From the NCBI RefSeq assembly GCF_001559075.2, contig NZ_CP014015.2:2170001-2234000 (forward strand): a DNA stretch of 64,000 bases, in the 5' to 3' direction. Under the pieces are notes generated by a model. It did not search any database, was not told the DNA's origin, and was given only the letters and a program-made list of their open reading frames with translations. This document shows, piece by piece, positions 7,646 to 14,761 of the stretch (the first letter of the stretch is position 1; each line of letters starts with the position of its first letter). Source of the stretch: Citrobacter amalonaticus. GTDB lineage: Bacteria; Pseudomonadota; Gammaproteobacteria; Enterobacterales; Enterobacteriaceae. The position numbers were made by a program, and so were the translations under genes.

Positions 7646-9127
7646 ATGGCAAAACAGAAAAAACGTGGCTTCTTTTCCTGGCTGGGCTTTGGTGAAAAAG
7701 AGCAGGAACAAGAACAAAAAACCGAAGAGCAGCAGGGTGTTGAAGCGCAATTACCGTCCGACGAGCCCGTTGAAACGTCGGCTGACGTAGAAGCGCAAGC
7801 GCCGCTTCACAGCAAAGAAGAGACGGAAGCCTTTGCTGAAGAAGTGGTTGAGGTGACGGAACAGGTTCAGGAAATCGAAACCTTCCCGTCTGCTGAACCC
7901 GAACCCGTGGTCGCTGAAGAGCGCGTTGAGCCACAGATTGCCGTTGAGCATGAAGAATTGCCGCTGCCGGAAGAGGTGAACGCCGAAGAGGAAACCTCTG
8001 CCGAAGAGTGGCAGGCCGAAGCGGAAACCGTTGAGATTGTTGAAGCGGTGGAAGAAGAGGCGCAAAACGAACCGGAACTGACTGACGAAGAGCTGGAAGC
8101 ACAGGCGCTGGCGGCGGAAGCGGCGGAAGACGCGCAGATGGTCGTGCCGGTAGCGGAAGAAGACGCGCCGGTTGAAGAGATGATTCAGGAGCAGGAAAAA
8201 CCAACCAAAGAAGGCTTTTTTGCGCGTCTGAAGCGCAGCTTACTGAAAACGAAAGAAAACCTCGGTTCCGGATTTATCAGTCTGTTCCGTGGTAAGAAAA
8301 TCGACGATGATCTGTTTGAAGAACTGGAAGAACAACTGCTGATTGCTGATGTGGGCGTGGAAACCACGCGCAAAATCATCACTAATCTGACCGAAGGCGC
8401 CAGCCGCAAACAGCTTAAAGATGCCGAGGCGCTGTATGGCCTGCTGAAAGAAGAGATGGGCGAGATTCTGGCGAAAGTCGACGAACCGCTGAACGTTGAA
8501 GGCAAAACGCCATTTGTGATTCTGATGGTCGGCGTGAATGGGGTGGGGAAAACCACCACTATTGGTAAGCTGGCGCGTCAGTTTGAACAGCAAGGGAAAT
8601 CCGTGATGCTGGCGGCGGGCGATACGTTCCGCGCCGCAGCGGTCGAACAGTTGCAGGTCTGGGGCCAACGTAACAATATTCCGGTGATCGCCCAGCATAC
8701 CGGCGCGGATTCCGCTTCCGTTATCTTTGACGCCATTCAGGCGGCGAAGGCGCGCCACATTGATGTGCTGATTGCCGATACCGCAGGTCGTCTGCAAAAC
8801 AAATCGCACCTGATGGAAGAACTGAAAAAAATCGTTCGCGTAATGAAGAAACTGGACGAAGACGCGCCGCATGAAGTTATGCTGACGCTTGACGCCAGCA
8901 CCGGGCAGAATGCGATAAGCCAGGCCAAACTGTTCCATGAAGCGGTGGGTCTGACCGGTATTACCCTGACCAAGCTGGACGGTACGGCGAAAGGTGGGGT
9001 GATCTTCTCGGTGGCCGATCAGTTTGGCATCCCTATCCGCTATATTGGTGTGGGCGAACGTATCGAGGATTTACGTCCGTTTAAGGCGGACGATTTTATA
9101 GAGGCACTTTTTGCCCGAGAGGATTAA
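7646..9127 (+). CDS. ftsY: Signal recognition particle receptor FtsY
   Basis: SRP receptor GTPase that docks ribosome-nascent-chain-SRP complexes at SecYEG. The 493-residue protein starts K-K-R-G-F-F-S-W-L, an amphipathic membrane-targeting helix, followed by about 170 acidic Glu-rich residues (A domain) and the NG GTPase domain. Motifs: P-loop G-V-N-G-V-G-K-T-T near 295, D-T-A-G-R near 377, T-K-L-D-G near 441. It is first in the ftsYEX operon, with 2 bp between its stop codon and the ftsE start. A few residues shorter than E. coli FtsY, within the variable acidic part. Confidence 0.98.
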   Translation: MAKQKKRGFFSWLGFGEKEQEQEQKTEEQQGVEAQLPSDEPVETSADVEAQAPLHSKEETEAFAEEVVEVTEQVQEIETFPSAEPEPVVAEERVEPQIAVEHEELPLPEEVNAEEETSAEEWQAEAETVEIVEAVEEEAQNEPELTDEELEAQALAAEAAEDAQMVVPVAEEDAPVEEMIQEQEKPTKEGFFARLKRSLLKTKENLGSGFISLFRGKKIDDDLFEELEEQLLIADVGVETTRKIITNLTEGASRKQLKDAEALYGLLKEEMGEILAKVDEPLNVEGKTPFVILMVGVNGVGKTTTIGKLARQFEQQGKSVMLAAGDTFRAAAVEQLQVWGQRNNIPVIAQHTGADSASVIFDAIQAAKARHIDVLIADTAGRLQNKSHLMEELKKIVRVMKKLDEDAPHEVMLTLDASTGQNAISQAKLFHEAVGLTGITLTKLDGTAKGGVIFSVADQFGIPIRYIGVGERIEDLRPFKADDFIEALFARED

Positions 9128-9129
9128 CA

Positions 9130-9798
9130 ATGATTCGCTTTGAACATGTCAGCAAGGCCTATCTCGGTGGGAGACAAGCGCTGCAAGGGGTCACATTCCA
9201 TATGCAGCCAGGCGAGATGGCGTTTCTGACCGGCCACTCCGGCGCGGGGAAAAGCACCCTGCTGAAGCTTATCTGTGGGATTGAGCGGCCCAGCGCCGGG
9301 AAAATCCTCTTCAGTGGGCATGACATCACACGTCTGAAAAACCGTGAAGTGCCGTTTTTGCGTCGTCAGATCGGCATGATTTTCCAGGATCACCACCTGT
9401 TGATGGACAGAACGGTATTCGACAACGTGGCGATCCCGCTGATTATCGCCGGTGCCAGCGGGGATGACATTCGTCGTCGCGTGTCGGCGGCGCTGGACAA
9501 GGTCGGACTGCTGGACAAAGCGAAGAACTTCCCGATTCAACTCTCCGGCGGTGAGCAGCAGCGTGTCGGTATCGCTCGTGCGGTCGTGAACAAGCCTGCG
9601 GTACTGCTGGCGGATGAACCGACCGGTAACCTGGATGACGCGCTGTCGGAAGGGATCCTGCGTCTGTTCGAAGAGTTTAACCGCGTCGGGGTGACGGTGC
9701 TGATGGCGACGCACGACATCGGACTCATTTCCCGTCGGTCGTACCGTATGCTTACCCTGAGCGATGGCCATTTGCATGGAGGCGAAGCCCGTGAATAA
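9130..9798 (+). CDS. ftsE: Cell-division ABC ATPase FtsE
   Basis: ATPase of the FtsEX complex, which controls peptidoglycan amidases through EnvC at the septum. The 222-residue protein has Walker A G-H-S-G-A-G-K-S-T (35-43), signature L-S-G-G-E (138-142) and Walker B V-L-L-A-D-E-P (158-164). It overlaps ftsX by 8 bp, typical of tight coupling of this pair. Confidence 0.98.
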   Translation: MIRFEHVSKAYLGGRQALQGVTFHMQPGEMAFLTGHSGAGKSTLLKLICGIERPSAGKILFSGHDITRLKNREVPFLRRQIGMIFQDHHLLMDRTVFDNVAIPLIIAGASGDDIRRRVSAALDKVGLLDKAKNFPIQLSGGEQQRVGIARAVVNKPAVLLADEPTGNLDDALSEGILRLFEEFNRVGVTVLMATHDIGLISRRSYRMLTLSDGHLHGGEARE

Positions 9799-10849
9799 GC
9801 GCGACGCTATCAACCAAATCAAACAGTTCGGTGGACGACTGGACCGTTTTCGTCGTTCCGGCGGCTCCTCTGGCGACGGTGGACGTAACGCGCCGAAGCG
9901 GGCGAAACCGTCGCCAAAGCCGAACTCGCGTAAAACCAACGTCTTTAACGAGCAGGTGCGCTATGCGTTCCAGGGCGCGTTGCAGGATCTGAAAAGCAAA
10001 CCGCTGGCGACGTTTCTGACGGTGATGGTGATTGCCATCTCCCTGACTCTGCCGAGCGTCTGCTACATGGTCTACAAAAACGTTAACCAGGCGGCGACGC
10101 AGTATTACCCGTCTCCGCAGATCACCGTTTATCTGCAAAAAACGCTGGATGATGATGCGGCGGCAGGCGTCGTCGCTCAGTTGCAGGCTGAGCAGGGCGT
10201 GGAAAAGGTGAACTACCTTTCCCGTGAAGATGCCCTTGGCGAATTCCGCAACTGGTCCGGATTTGGCGGCGCGCTGGATATGCTGGAAGAGAACCCCTTG
10301 CCTGCGGTAGCGGTGGTGATTCCGAAACTCGACTTCCAGAGTACCGATTCGCTGAATACGTTGCGCGACCGCGTCTCCCGCATCAACGGGATTGATGAAG
10401 TGCGGATGGACGACAGCTGGTTTGCCCGTCTGGCGGCGCTGACCGGTCTGGTCGGGCGTGTGTCGGCGATGATTGGTGTGCTGATGGTTGCCGCCGTCTT
10501 CCTCGTCATTGGTAACAGCGTGCGGCTGAGTATTTTTGCCCGTCGCGATACCATTAACGTGCAAAAACTGATTGGTGCGACGGATGGATTTATCCTGCGA
10601 CCGTTCTTGTACGGCGGCGCATTGCTCGGTTTTTCCGGCGCATTTCTTTCACTGATTTTGTCAGAAATTTTGGTGTTACGACTGTCGTCGGCGGTCACGG
10701 AAGTGGCGCAAGTTTTCGGAACGAAGTTTGATCTCAATGGCTTATCGTTCGATGAGTGCCTGTTACTGCTGCTGGTGTGTTCGATGATCGGCTGGGTGGC
10801 GGCGTGGCTGGCGACGGTTCAACATTTACGTCACTTTACTCCCGATTAA
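9791..10849 (+). CDS. ftsX: Cell-division membrane protein FtsX
   Basis: Membrane partner of FtsE with four transmembrane segments and a large periplasmic loop that binds EnvC. I chose the GTG at 9791 (encoding M-N-K-R-D-A-I-N): a GGAGG ribosome-binding site lies just upstream and the 352-residue length equals E. coli FtsX. An earlier in-frame ATG at 9764 would add nine residues inside ftsE. The first segment is near residues 75-95, the periplasmic domain about 95-220, and three further segments follow. Confidence 0.96.
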   Translation: MNKRDAINQIKQFGGRLDRFRRSGGSSGDGGRNAPKRAKPSPKPNSRKTNVFNEQVRYAFQGALQDLKSKPLATFLTVMVIAISLTLPSVCYMVYKNVNQAATQYYPSPQITVYLQKTLDDDAAAGVVAQLQAEQGVEKVNYLSREDALGEFRNWSGFGGALDMLEENPLPAVAVVIPKLDFQSTDSLNTLRDRVSRINGIDEVRMDDSWFARLAALTGLVGRVSAMIGVLMVAAVFLVIGNSVRLSIFARRDTINVQKLIGATDGFILRPFLYGGALLGFSGAFLSLILSEILVLRLSSAVTEVAQVFGTKFDLNGLSFDECLLLLLVCSMIGWVAAWLATVQHLRHFTPD

Positions 10850-10866
10850 TAAAACCGTGATATAAT

Positions 10867-10901
10867 CTTTCCCTGCAATGGGTTTCCGTTCGCAGGGAAA
10901 G
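10867..10901 (+). terminator. Hairpin after ftsX
   Basis: 10-bp perfect stem CTTTCCCTGC / GCAGGGAAAG with a 15-nt loop, 17 bp after the ftsX stop. No strong T tract follows, so it may only attenuate read-through into rpoH. Confidence 0.5.
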
Positions 10902-10956
10902 AGTTCCTGTTGTCTCTTCCCCGCTTTTCATCTTCATGTCACAATTTGTGCGTAAT

Positions 10957-10989
10957 TTATACACAACGTTGCATTGAACTTGTGGATAA
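10957..10989. promoter_or_regulatory. Two DnaA boxes upstream of rpoH
   Basis: TTATACACA at 10957-10965 (plus strand) and TTATCCACA read on the minus strand at 10981-10989 both match TTATNCACA exactly. DnaA binding at the rpoH promoters is known in E. coli. The second box lies between the -35 and -10 of the sigma-E promoter. Confidence 0.8.
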
Positions 10990-11002
10990 AATCACGGTCT
11001 GA
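10976..11002 (+). promoter_or_regulatory. Sigma-E (RpoE) promoter of rpoH
   Basis: GAACTT (10976-10981), 16-bp spacer, TCTGA (10998-11002) is a full match to the sigma-E consensus, corresponding to E. coli rpoH P3, which keeps rpoH transcribed at extreme temperature. Confidence 0.9.
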
Positions 11003-11042
11003 TAAAAGAGTGAATGCTAATCTCGTTGCTCATTAACGCTGG

Positions 11043-11094
11043 CACGGTTGTTGCTCACGGTTGTTGCTCACGGTTGTTGCTCACGGTTGTTGCT
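11043..11094 (+). repeat. Four perfect 13-bp tandem repeats in the rpoH leader
   Basis: The unit CACGGTTGTTGCT occurs four times head to tail without a mismatch, between the sigma-E promoter and the rpoH ribosome-binding site. The E. coli leader, as I recall it, has only one such unit (CACAGTTGTTGCT), so this looks like a local expansion. Confidence 0.95.
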
Positions 11095-11141
11095 GATGTC
11101 TATCGCTGTGGTGCCAGACGATAAAAATTGAGAGGATTTGA

Positions 11142-11996
11142 ATGACCAAAGAAATGCAAAATTTAGCTTTAGCCCCTGTTGGTAACCTGGAGTCTTACAT
11201 CCGGGCTGCGAACGCGTGGCCGATGTTGTCGGCTGACGAGGAACGGGCACTGGCTGAAAAGCTGCATTACCAGGGCGATCTGGAAGCAGCTAAGACGCTG
11301 ATCCTGTCTCACCTGCGCTTTGTTGTTCATGTTGCTCGTAACTATGCGGGCTATGGCCTGCCGCAGGCGGATCTGATTCAGGAAGGTAATATCGGCCTGA
11401 TGAAAGCCGTGCGCCGTTTCAACCCGGAAGTGGGTGTGCGCCTGGTTTCCTTCGCCGTGCACTGGATCAAAGCTGAGATCCACGAATACGTCCTGCGTAA
11501 CTGGCGTATCGTGAAAGTGGCGACCACCAAAGCACAGCGTAAGCTATTCTTCAACCTGCGTAAAACCAAGCAGCGTCTGGGCTGGTTTAACCAGGATGAA
11601 GTCGAAATGGTTGCGCGTGAGCTGGGTGTTTCCAGTAAAGACGTCCGCGAGATGGAATCTCGTATGGCGGCGCAGGACATGACGTTTGATATGTCCTCGG
11701 ACGATGAGTCCGACAGCCAGCCGATGGCGCCAGTCCTGTATCTGCAGGATAAAACCTCTAACTTTGCCGACGGCATTGAAGAGGATAACTGGGAAGATCA
11801 GGCTGCCAACAAACTGACCCACGCGATGGAAGGTCTCGACGAGCGTAGTCAGGACATTATCCGCGCCCGCTGGCTGGACGAAGATAACAAATCCACGCTG
11901 CAGGAACTGGCCGATCGCTACGGTGTTTCCGCAGAACGTGTGCGTCAGCTTGAAAAGAACGCCATGAAAAAACTTCGCGCCGCTATCGAAGCGTAA
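11142..11996 (+). CDS. rpoH: Heat-shock sigma factor RpoH (sigma-32)
   Basis: Alternative sigma factor directing transcription of chaperone and protease genes after heat or misfolded-protein stress. The 284-residue protein equals E. coli RpoH in length. It has region 2 (L-I-Q-E-G-N-I-G-L-M then F-A-V-H-W-I-K-A-E-I), the RpoH box Q-R-K-L-F-F-N-L-R near residues 132-140 used for regulation, and region 4 helix-turn-helix T-L-Q-E-L-A-D-R-Y-G-V-S near 253-264. The ribosome-binding site is GAGAGGA. In E. coli translation is thermosensor-controlled by mRNA folding in the 5' coding part; that RNA structure was not modelled here. Confidence 0.98.
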   Translation: MTKEMQNLALAPVGNLESYIRAANAWPMLSADEERALAEKLHYQGDLEAAKTLILSHLRFVVHVARNYAGYGLPQADLIQEGNIGLMKAVRRFNPEVGVRLVSFAVHWIKAEIHEYVLRNWRIVKVATTKAQRKLFFNLRKTKQRLGWFNQDEVEMVARELGVSSKDVREMESRMAAQDMTFDMSSDDESDSQPMAPVLYLQDKTSNFADGIEEDNWEDQAANKLTHAMEGLDERSQDIIRARWLDEDNKSTLQELADRYGVSAERVRQLEKNAMKKLRAAIEA

Positions 11997-12016
11997 CTCC
12001 CGCGAAGTCCCCGCTA

Positions 12017-12052
12017 AAACCCTGGATAACTGTCCGGGGTTTTTGTTTTTTT
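12017..12052 (+). terminator. rpoH terminator
   Basis: Stem AACCCTGGA / TCCGGGGTT (one G:U pair) with loop TAACTG, followed by TTTGTTTTTTT. Confidence 0.88.
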
Positions 12053-12126
12053 AACGCCTGCTCTGGCGAATTCCTCCCCCCTGGCAAACACTTACCGATG
12101 GGTTGTGCGCATCTTAGGGGAAGAAA

Positions 12127-13392
12127 ATGAAAAATAACGAACTGAATGAACGGCGTTTGCAGGCGACGCCGCGTGGGGTCGGCGTGATGTGTGGCTTTTA
12201 CGCCGAGAGAGCGGAAAACGCAACGTTGTGGGATGTGGAAGGCCGCGAGGTGATCGATTTTGCCGCGGGTATTGCGGTGCTGAATACCGGGCACCGGCAT
12301 CCCAGAGTGATCGCCGCCATCGAAAAACAGCTCCATTCCTTTACCCATACTGCCTACCAGATTGTTCCCTACGAAAGCTATGTCCGACTGGCAGAACGGA
12401 TCAATCAGCGCGTCCCTATTCAAGGGCCGGTAAAAACAGCGTTTTTCTCCACCGGTGCCGAAGCGGTGGAAAATGCGGTGAAGATTGCCCGCGCGTATAC
12501 CAGACGGCCTGGGTTAATCACCTTTGGCGGCGCATTTCATGGCCGGACTTTCATGACGATGGCGCTGACCGGTAAGGTGGCGCCCTACAAAATCGGTTTT
12601 GGCCCGTTTCCTGGTTCGGTTTATCACGCTCAGTACCCTAATGCGTTACATGGCGTGAGCACCGTTGATGCGCTGCAAAGTCTGGAGCGCATTTTCAAAG
12701 CCGATATCGCGCCGGATCAGGTCGCCGCCATCATTCTTGAACCGGTTCAGGGCGAAGGGGGTTTTAATATTGCGCCAACGGAGTTCATGCAGGCACTGCG
12801 GGCGTTGTGCGATACCCACGGTATCTTGTTGATCGCCGATGAGGTGCAGACCGGTTTTGCTCGTACCGGCAAGCTGTTTGCGATGGAGCACCATGGCGTA
12901 CAACCTGATCTGATGACGATGGCGAAAAGTCTGGCGGGCGGTATGCCGCTCTCTGCGGTCGCTGGCCGTGCCGAAGTGATGGATGCGCCTGCGCCTGGTG
13001 GTCTGGGGGGAACGTATGCCGGGAACCCGCTGGCGGTTGCTGCGGCACACGCGGTGCTGGATGTGATTGATGAAGAACAGCTCTGCGCCCGCGCTGCCAC
13101 GTTGGGCACGACGCTGGTCGGGGCGTTGAACCAGGCAAAAGCGGACTGCCCGTTTATTGCTGATATTCGCGCGCAGGGGTCGATGGTGGCGGTAGAATTT
13201 AACGATCCGCACAGCGGAAAACCTTCCCCGGAATTCACGCGCCAGGTGCAGGATCGCGCCTTGCAGGAAGGACTTCTGCTGCTGAGTTGCGGGGTGTATG
13301 GTAACGTCATCCGTTTTCTTTATCCGCTCACCATCCCTGACGCGCAATTTCGTCAGGCGCTCGGCATTATCACCCACTCGCTGACACGATAA
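12127..13392 (+). CDS. PuuE/GabT-like 4-aminobutyrate aminotransferase
   Basis: PLP-dependent class III aminotransferase of 421 residues, the length of PuuE, and closest to PuuE in my memory (A-T-P-R-G-V-G-V-M, T-G-H-R-H-P, A-Y-Q-I-V-P-Y-E-S-Y). It would transfer the amino group of GABA to 2-oxoglutarate, giving succinate semialdehyde and glutamate. Visible are the PLP-phosphate site S-T-G-A-E-A-V-E-N-A (108-117), D-E-V-Q (Asp238) and the PLP lysine in T-M-A-K-S-L-A-G-G (Lys267). It stands alone between rpoH and livJ, where E. coli K-12 has no gene as I recall. No puu or gab partners are nearby, so the in vivo substrate is uncertain. Confidence 0.88.
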   Translation: MKNNELNERRLQATPRGVGVMCGFYAERAENATLWDVEGREVIDFAAGIAVLNTGHRHPRVIAAIEKQLHSFTHTAYQIVPYESYVRLAERINQRVPIQGPVKTAFFSTGAEAVENAVKIARAYTRRPGLITFGGAFHGRTFMTMALTGKVAPYKIGFGPFPGSVYHAQYPNALHGVSTVDALQSLERIFKADIAPDQVAAIILEPVQGEGGFNIAPTEFMQALRALCDTHGILLIADEVQTGFARTGKLFAMEHHGVQPDLMTMAKSLAGGMPLSAVAGRAEVMDAPAPGGLGGTYAGNPLAVAAAHAVLDVIDEEQLCARAATLGTTLVGALNQAKADCPFIADIRAQGSMVAVEFNDPHSGKPSPEFTRQVQDRALQEGLLLLSCGVYGNVIRFLYPLTIPDAQFRQALGIITHSLTR

Positions 13393-13600
13393 ACCTGTGC
13401 CGTCCATCACCGGGCGGCACGACGTTCTGTCGTTCACTTATTATTTGAATATGAAATTAGCTATTCCAAAACTATAAAAATGGGGTATGTTTTAGCAGAG
13501 TGTGCTGAAAATGCGCGAGCCGCACACCTATAATTGAAATAAAGCGCTACACAACAACATCACAATAGTCGTAATAACCATAAGAATGGGGAAGGTCAGG

Positions 13601-14701
13601 ATGAATATGAAGGGTAAAGCGTTACTGGCAGGATGTATCGCGTTGGCATTCAGCACAATGGCTCAGGCCGATATTAAAGTCGCTGTTGTCGGTGCGATGT
13701 CCGGTCCGGTAGCCCAGTATGGCGACCAGGAGTTTACTGGCGCGGAACAAGCGGTTGCAGACATTAATGCCAAAGGCGGAATCAAAGGCGAAAAACTGCA
13801 GATCGTAAAATATGATGATGCCTGTGACCCGAAACAAGCGGTCGCAGTCGCAAACAAAGTGATTAATGACGGCATCAAATATGTTATCGGCCACCTGTGC
13901 TCCTCTTCCACTCAGCCCGCGTCTGATATCTACGAAGACGAAGGCATTCTGATGATCACCCCGGCGGCAACGGCGCCGGAACTGACCGCGCGTGGCTATA
14001 AGCTGGTGTTGCGCACCACGGGCCTGGATTCAGATCAGGGCCCGACCGCCGCGAAATACATTCTGGAAAAAGTGAAGCCGCAGCGCATCGCGATCGTTCA
14101 CGACAAACAACAGTACGGTGAAGGTCTGGCGCGTGCCGTGCAGGAAAACCTGAAGAAGGGCAACGCCAATGTGGTGTTCTTTGACGGTATCACCGCCGGT
14201 GAGAAAGACTTCTCCACGCTGGTGGCGCGTCTGAAGAAAGAGAACATCGACTTCGTTTACTACGGCGGTTATCACCCGGAAATGGGTCAGATCCTGCGTC
14301 AGGCACGTGCCGCGGGTCTGAAAACGCAGTTCATGGGCCCGGAAGGGGTGGCCAACGTTTCCCTGTCTAACATCGCCGGTGAATCGGCCGAAGGTCTGCT
14401 GGTGACCAAACCGAAGAACTACGACCAGGTGCCTGCGAACAAACCTATCGTTGATGCGATCAAGGCGAAGAAACAGGATCCGAGCGGTGCGTTCGTGTGG
14501 ACCACCTACGCCGCGCTGCAATCTTTGCAGGCGGGCCTGAACCAGTCAGCCGATCCGGCTGAAATCGCCACCTGGCTGAAAGCGAACTCCGTGGATACCG
14601 TAATGGGGCCGCTGTCGTGGGATGAGAAGGGCGATCTGAAGGGCTTTGAATTCGGCGTCTTCGACTGGCATGCCAACGGTACGGCGACCGACGCGAAGTA
14701 A
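13601..14701 (+). CDS. livJ: Leu/Ile/Val-binding periplasmic protein LivJ
   Basis: Periplasmic receptor for leucine, isoleucine and valine feeding the LivHMGF importer. The start at 13601 (M-N-M-K-G-K) follows GGGGAAGG at a good distance and gives 366 residues. An ATG at 13586 would overlap that ribosome-binding site. A signal peptide ends at M-A-Q-A, with mature D-I-K-V-A-V-V-G. The Cys pair in D-D-A-C-D and H-L-C-S-S is typical of LIV-type receptors. A paralog of livK (below). The 208-bp upstream gap is AT-rich and probably holds Lrp-regulated promoter elements not resolvable by eye. Confidence 0.97.
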   Translation: MNMKGKALLAGCIALAFSTMAQADIKVAVVGAMSGPVAQYGDQEFTGAEQAVADINAKGGIKGEKLQIVKYDDACDPKQAVAVANKVINDGIKYVIGHLCSSSTQPASDIYEDEGILMITPAATAPELTARGYKLVLRTTGLDSDQGPTAAKYILEKVKPQRIAIVHDKQQYGEGLARAVQENLKKGNANVVFFDGITAGEKDFSTLVARLKKENIDFVYYGGYHPEMGQILRQARAAGLKTQFMGPEGVANVSLSNIAGESAEGLLVTKPKNYDQVPANKPIVDAIKAKKQDPSGAFVWTTYAALQSLQAGLNQSADPAEIATWLKANSVDTVMGPLSWDEKGDLKGFEFGVFDWHANGTATDAK

Positions 14702-14733
14702 TTTCCACGGCGCCTTTGCGGCGCTGCTTTGTT

Positions 14734-14760
14734 GGCCGGATAATCGTTATCCGGCCTTTT
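14734..14760 (+). terminator. livJ terminator
   Basis: Perfect 10-bp stem GGCCGGATAA / TTATCCGGCC with a 3-nt loop, followed by TTTT. It resembles a REP core acting as a terminator, and ends right beside the stop codon of the convergent DUF2207 gene. Confidence 0.88.
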
Positions 14761-14761
14761 C

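Noticed and set aside
7590..8204. Long Pro/Leu/Arg-rich frame on the minus strand
   Set aside because: Antisense shadow of the Glu-rich acidic domain of ftsY; no ribosome-binding site or family features.
9124..9939. 271-codon minus-strand frame
   Set aside because: Lies opposite ftsE and the ftsX start; composition is that of reverse-complemented coding DNA.
11043..11094. CRISPR array
   Set aside because: Units are contiguous 13-mers without spacers, so this is a simple tandem repeat.
13586..13600. Upstream ATG as livJ start
   Set aside because: It would overlap the GGGGAAGG ribosome-binding site of the ATG at 13601, which gives the normal LivJ signal peptide.
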